Assembly: GCA_001885315.1 (NCBI GenBank)
Contig: MLPZ01000001.1
Location: 372,001 to 436,000, forward strand
Direction: 5' to 3'
Length of the DNA: 64,000 nucleotides
Origin: Treponema sp. CETP13
GTDB lineage: Bacteria; Spirochaetota; Spirochaetia; Treponematales; Treponemataceae
The position numbers were made by a program, and so were the translations under genes. This document shows, in pieces, positions 63,846 through 64,000 of this stretch (position 1 is its first letter; each line of letters opens with the position of its first letter). The notes below the pieces were generated by a model. It made no database searches, had not been told where the DNA came from, and was given only the letters and a program-made list of their open reading frames with translations.

Positions 63846-64000
63846 AATTTATATATTATGTTTATTTGGAGGCTACTTCATATTACATGAATAGTTGTTT
63901 TAATAATCACGACCAAATAGACAAATTCCATTTGTCATAAATTCTTAAATATGCAGTATAAGTATATTTACTATAATATAACGTCTTTTAGCAAAAATCA
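63846..64000. other. AT-rich region upstream of the accessory gene
   Basis: No gene is visible. A perfect seven-base dyad GACAAAT-TCC-ATTTGTC (63920-63936) lies 75 bases before the accessory gene, and a TATACT sequence occurs further upstream on the minus strand without a matching -35 box. Base composition falls sharply at the start codon of the gene. Confidence 0.4.

Overview
The window looks like a chromosomal segment of a low-G+C spirochaete of the Treponema group. The main evidence is gene order: mltG, dnaG, rpoD, a C4 zinc-ribbon coiled-coil gene, rnpB, a TPR gene, mreB, mreC, mreD, a class B PBP and rodA lie in one direction, an arrangement I recall from Treponema pallidum and T. denticola. 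The PcnB, MetG and carboxyltransferase sequences also read as treponemal. These are recollections, not database results. Most of the window is compact, AT-rich core genome. I see no insertion sequence, integrase or CRISPR array.

Layout. 1-5640: a truncated secreted protein and the 23S rRNA methyltransferase RlmD (minus), an alpha/beta hydrolase, PcnB, then on the minus strand a P-loop ATPase fused to an Asp23-like domain and an RluA-type pseudouridine synthase. 5716-16518: a DUF212 membrane protein, an unknown membrane protein, an Rnf-like operon in the order C-D-G-E-A-B, a GH57-like protein and MetG. 16589-26076: FemX-like ligase, nicotinamidase, RNase Z, a Gld-type ABC exporter operon, chorismate mutase and an unusual GT5 glycogen-synthase-like protein. 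26148-26361: tRNA-Thr, tRNA-Tyr and a terminator. 26440-40585: Fe-S and MBL proteins, then the replication, sigma factor and cell-shape block. 40656-48259 and on to 50390: carboxyltransferase, a large lipoprotein, an aminotransferase, canonical GlgA and the TIGR03546/TIGR03545 pair. 50574-55732: a minus-strand repair operon (mfd, HAD, HD, hypoxanthine-DNA glycosylase). 55770-61717: secreted and regulatory unknowns, tRNA-Leu, Alr, a lipoprotein and ThrC. 61837-64000: tRNA-Gly followed by a clearly more G+C-rich accessory gene.

The most interesting region is the Rnf-like operon. Each subunit keeps the fold of its family, and RnfB and RnfC keep their ferredoxin-type [4Fe-4S] cysteines. However, by motif reading RnfC lacks the glycine-rich NADH/FMN motif, RnfG lacks the flavin-attachment Thr motif, RnfA lacks both and RnfE one of the intramembrane [2Fe-2S] cysteine motifs, and RnfB lacks its N-terminal Cys cluster. 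It is followed directly by a GH57-like protein that keeps the nucleophile Glu but has lost the HQP motif and the acid/base Asp. This may be a remodelled complex with a different electron path or function. Other points worth checking are a hairpin that would bring the Shine-Dalgarno sequence and AUG of femX together, a GT5 enzyme with Glu in place of the donor-binding Lys, a pseudo-receiver protein, and the accessory gene beside tRNA-Gly, which has no visible ribosome binding site.
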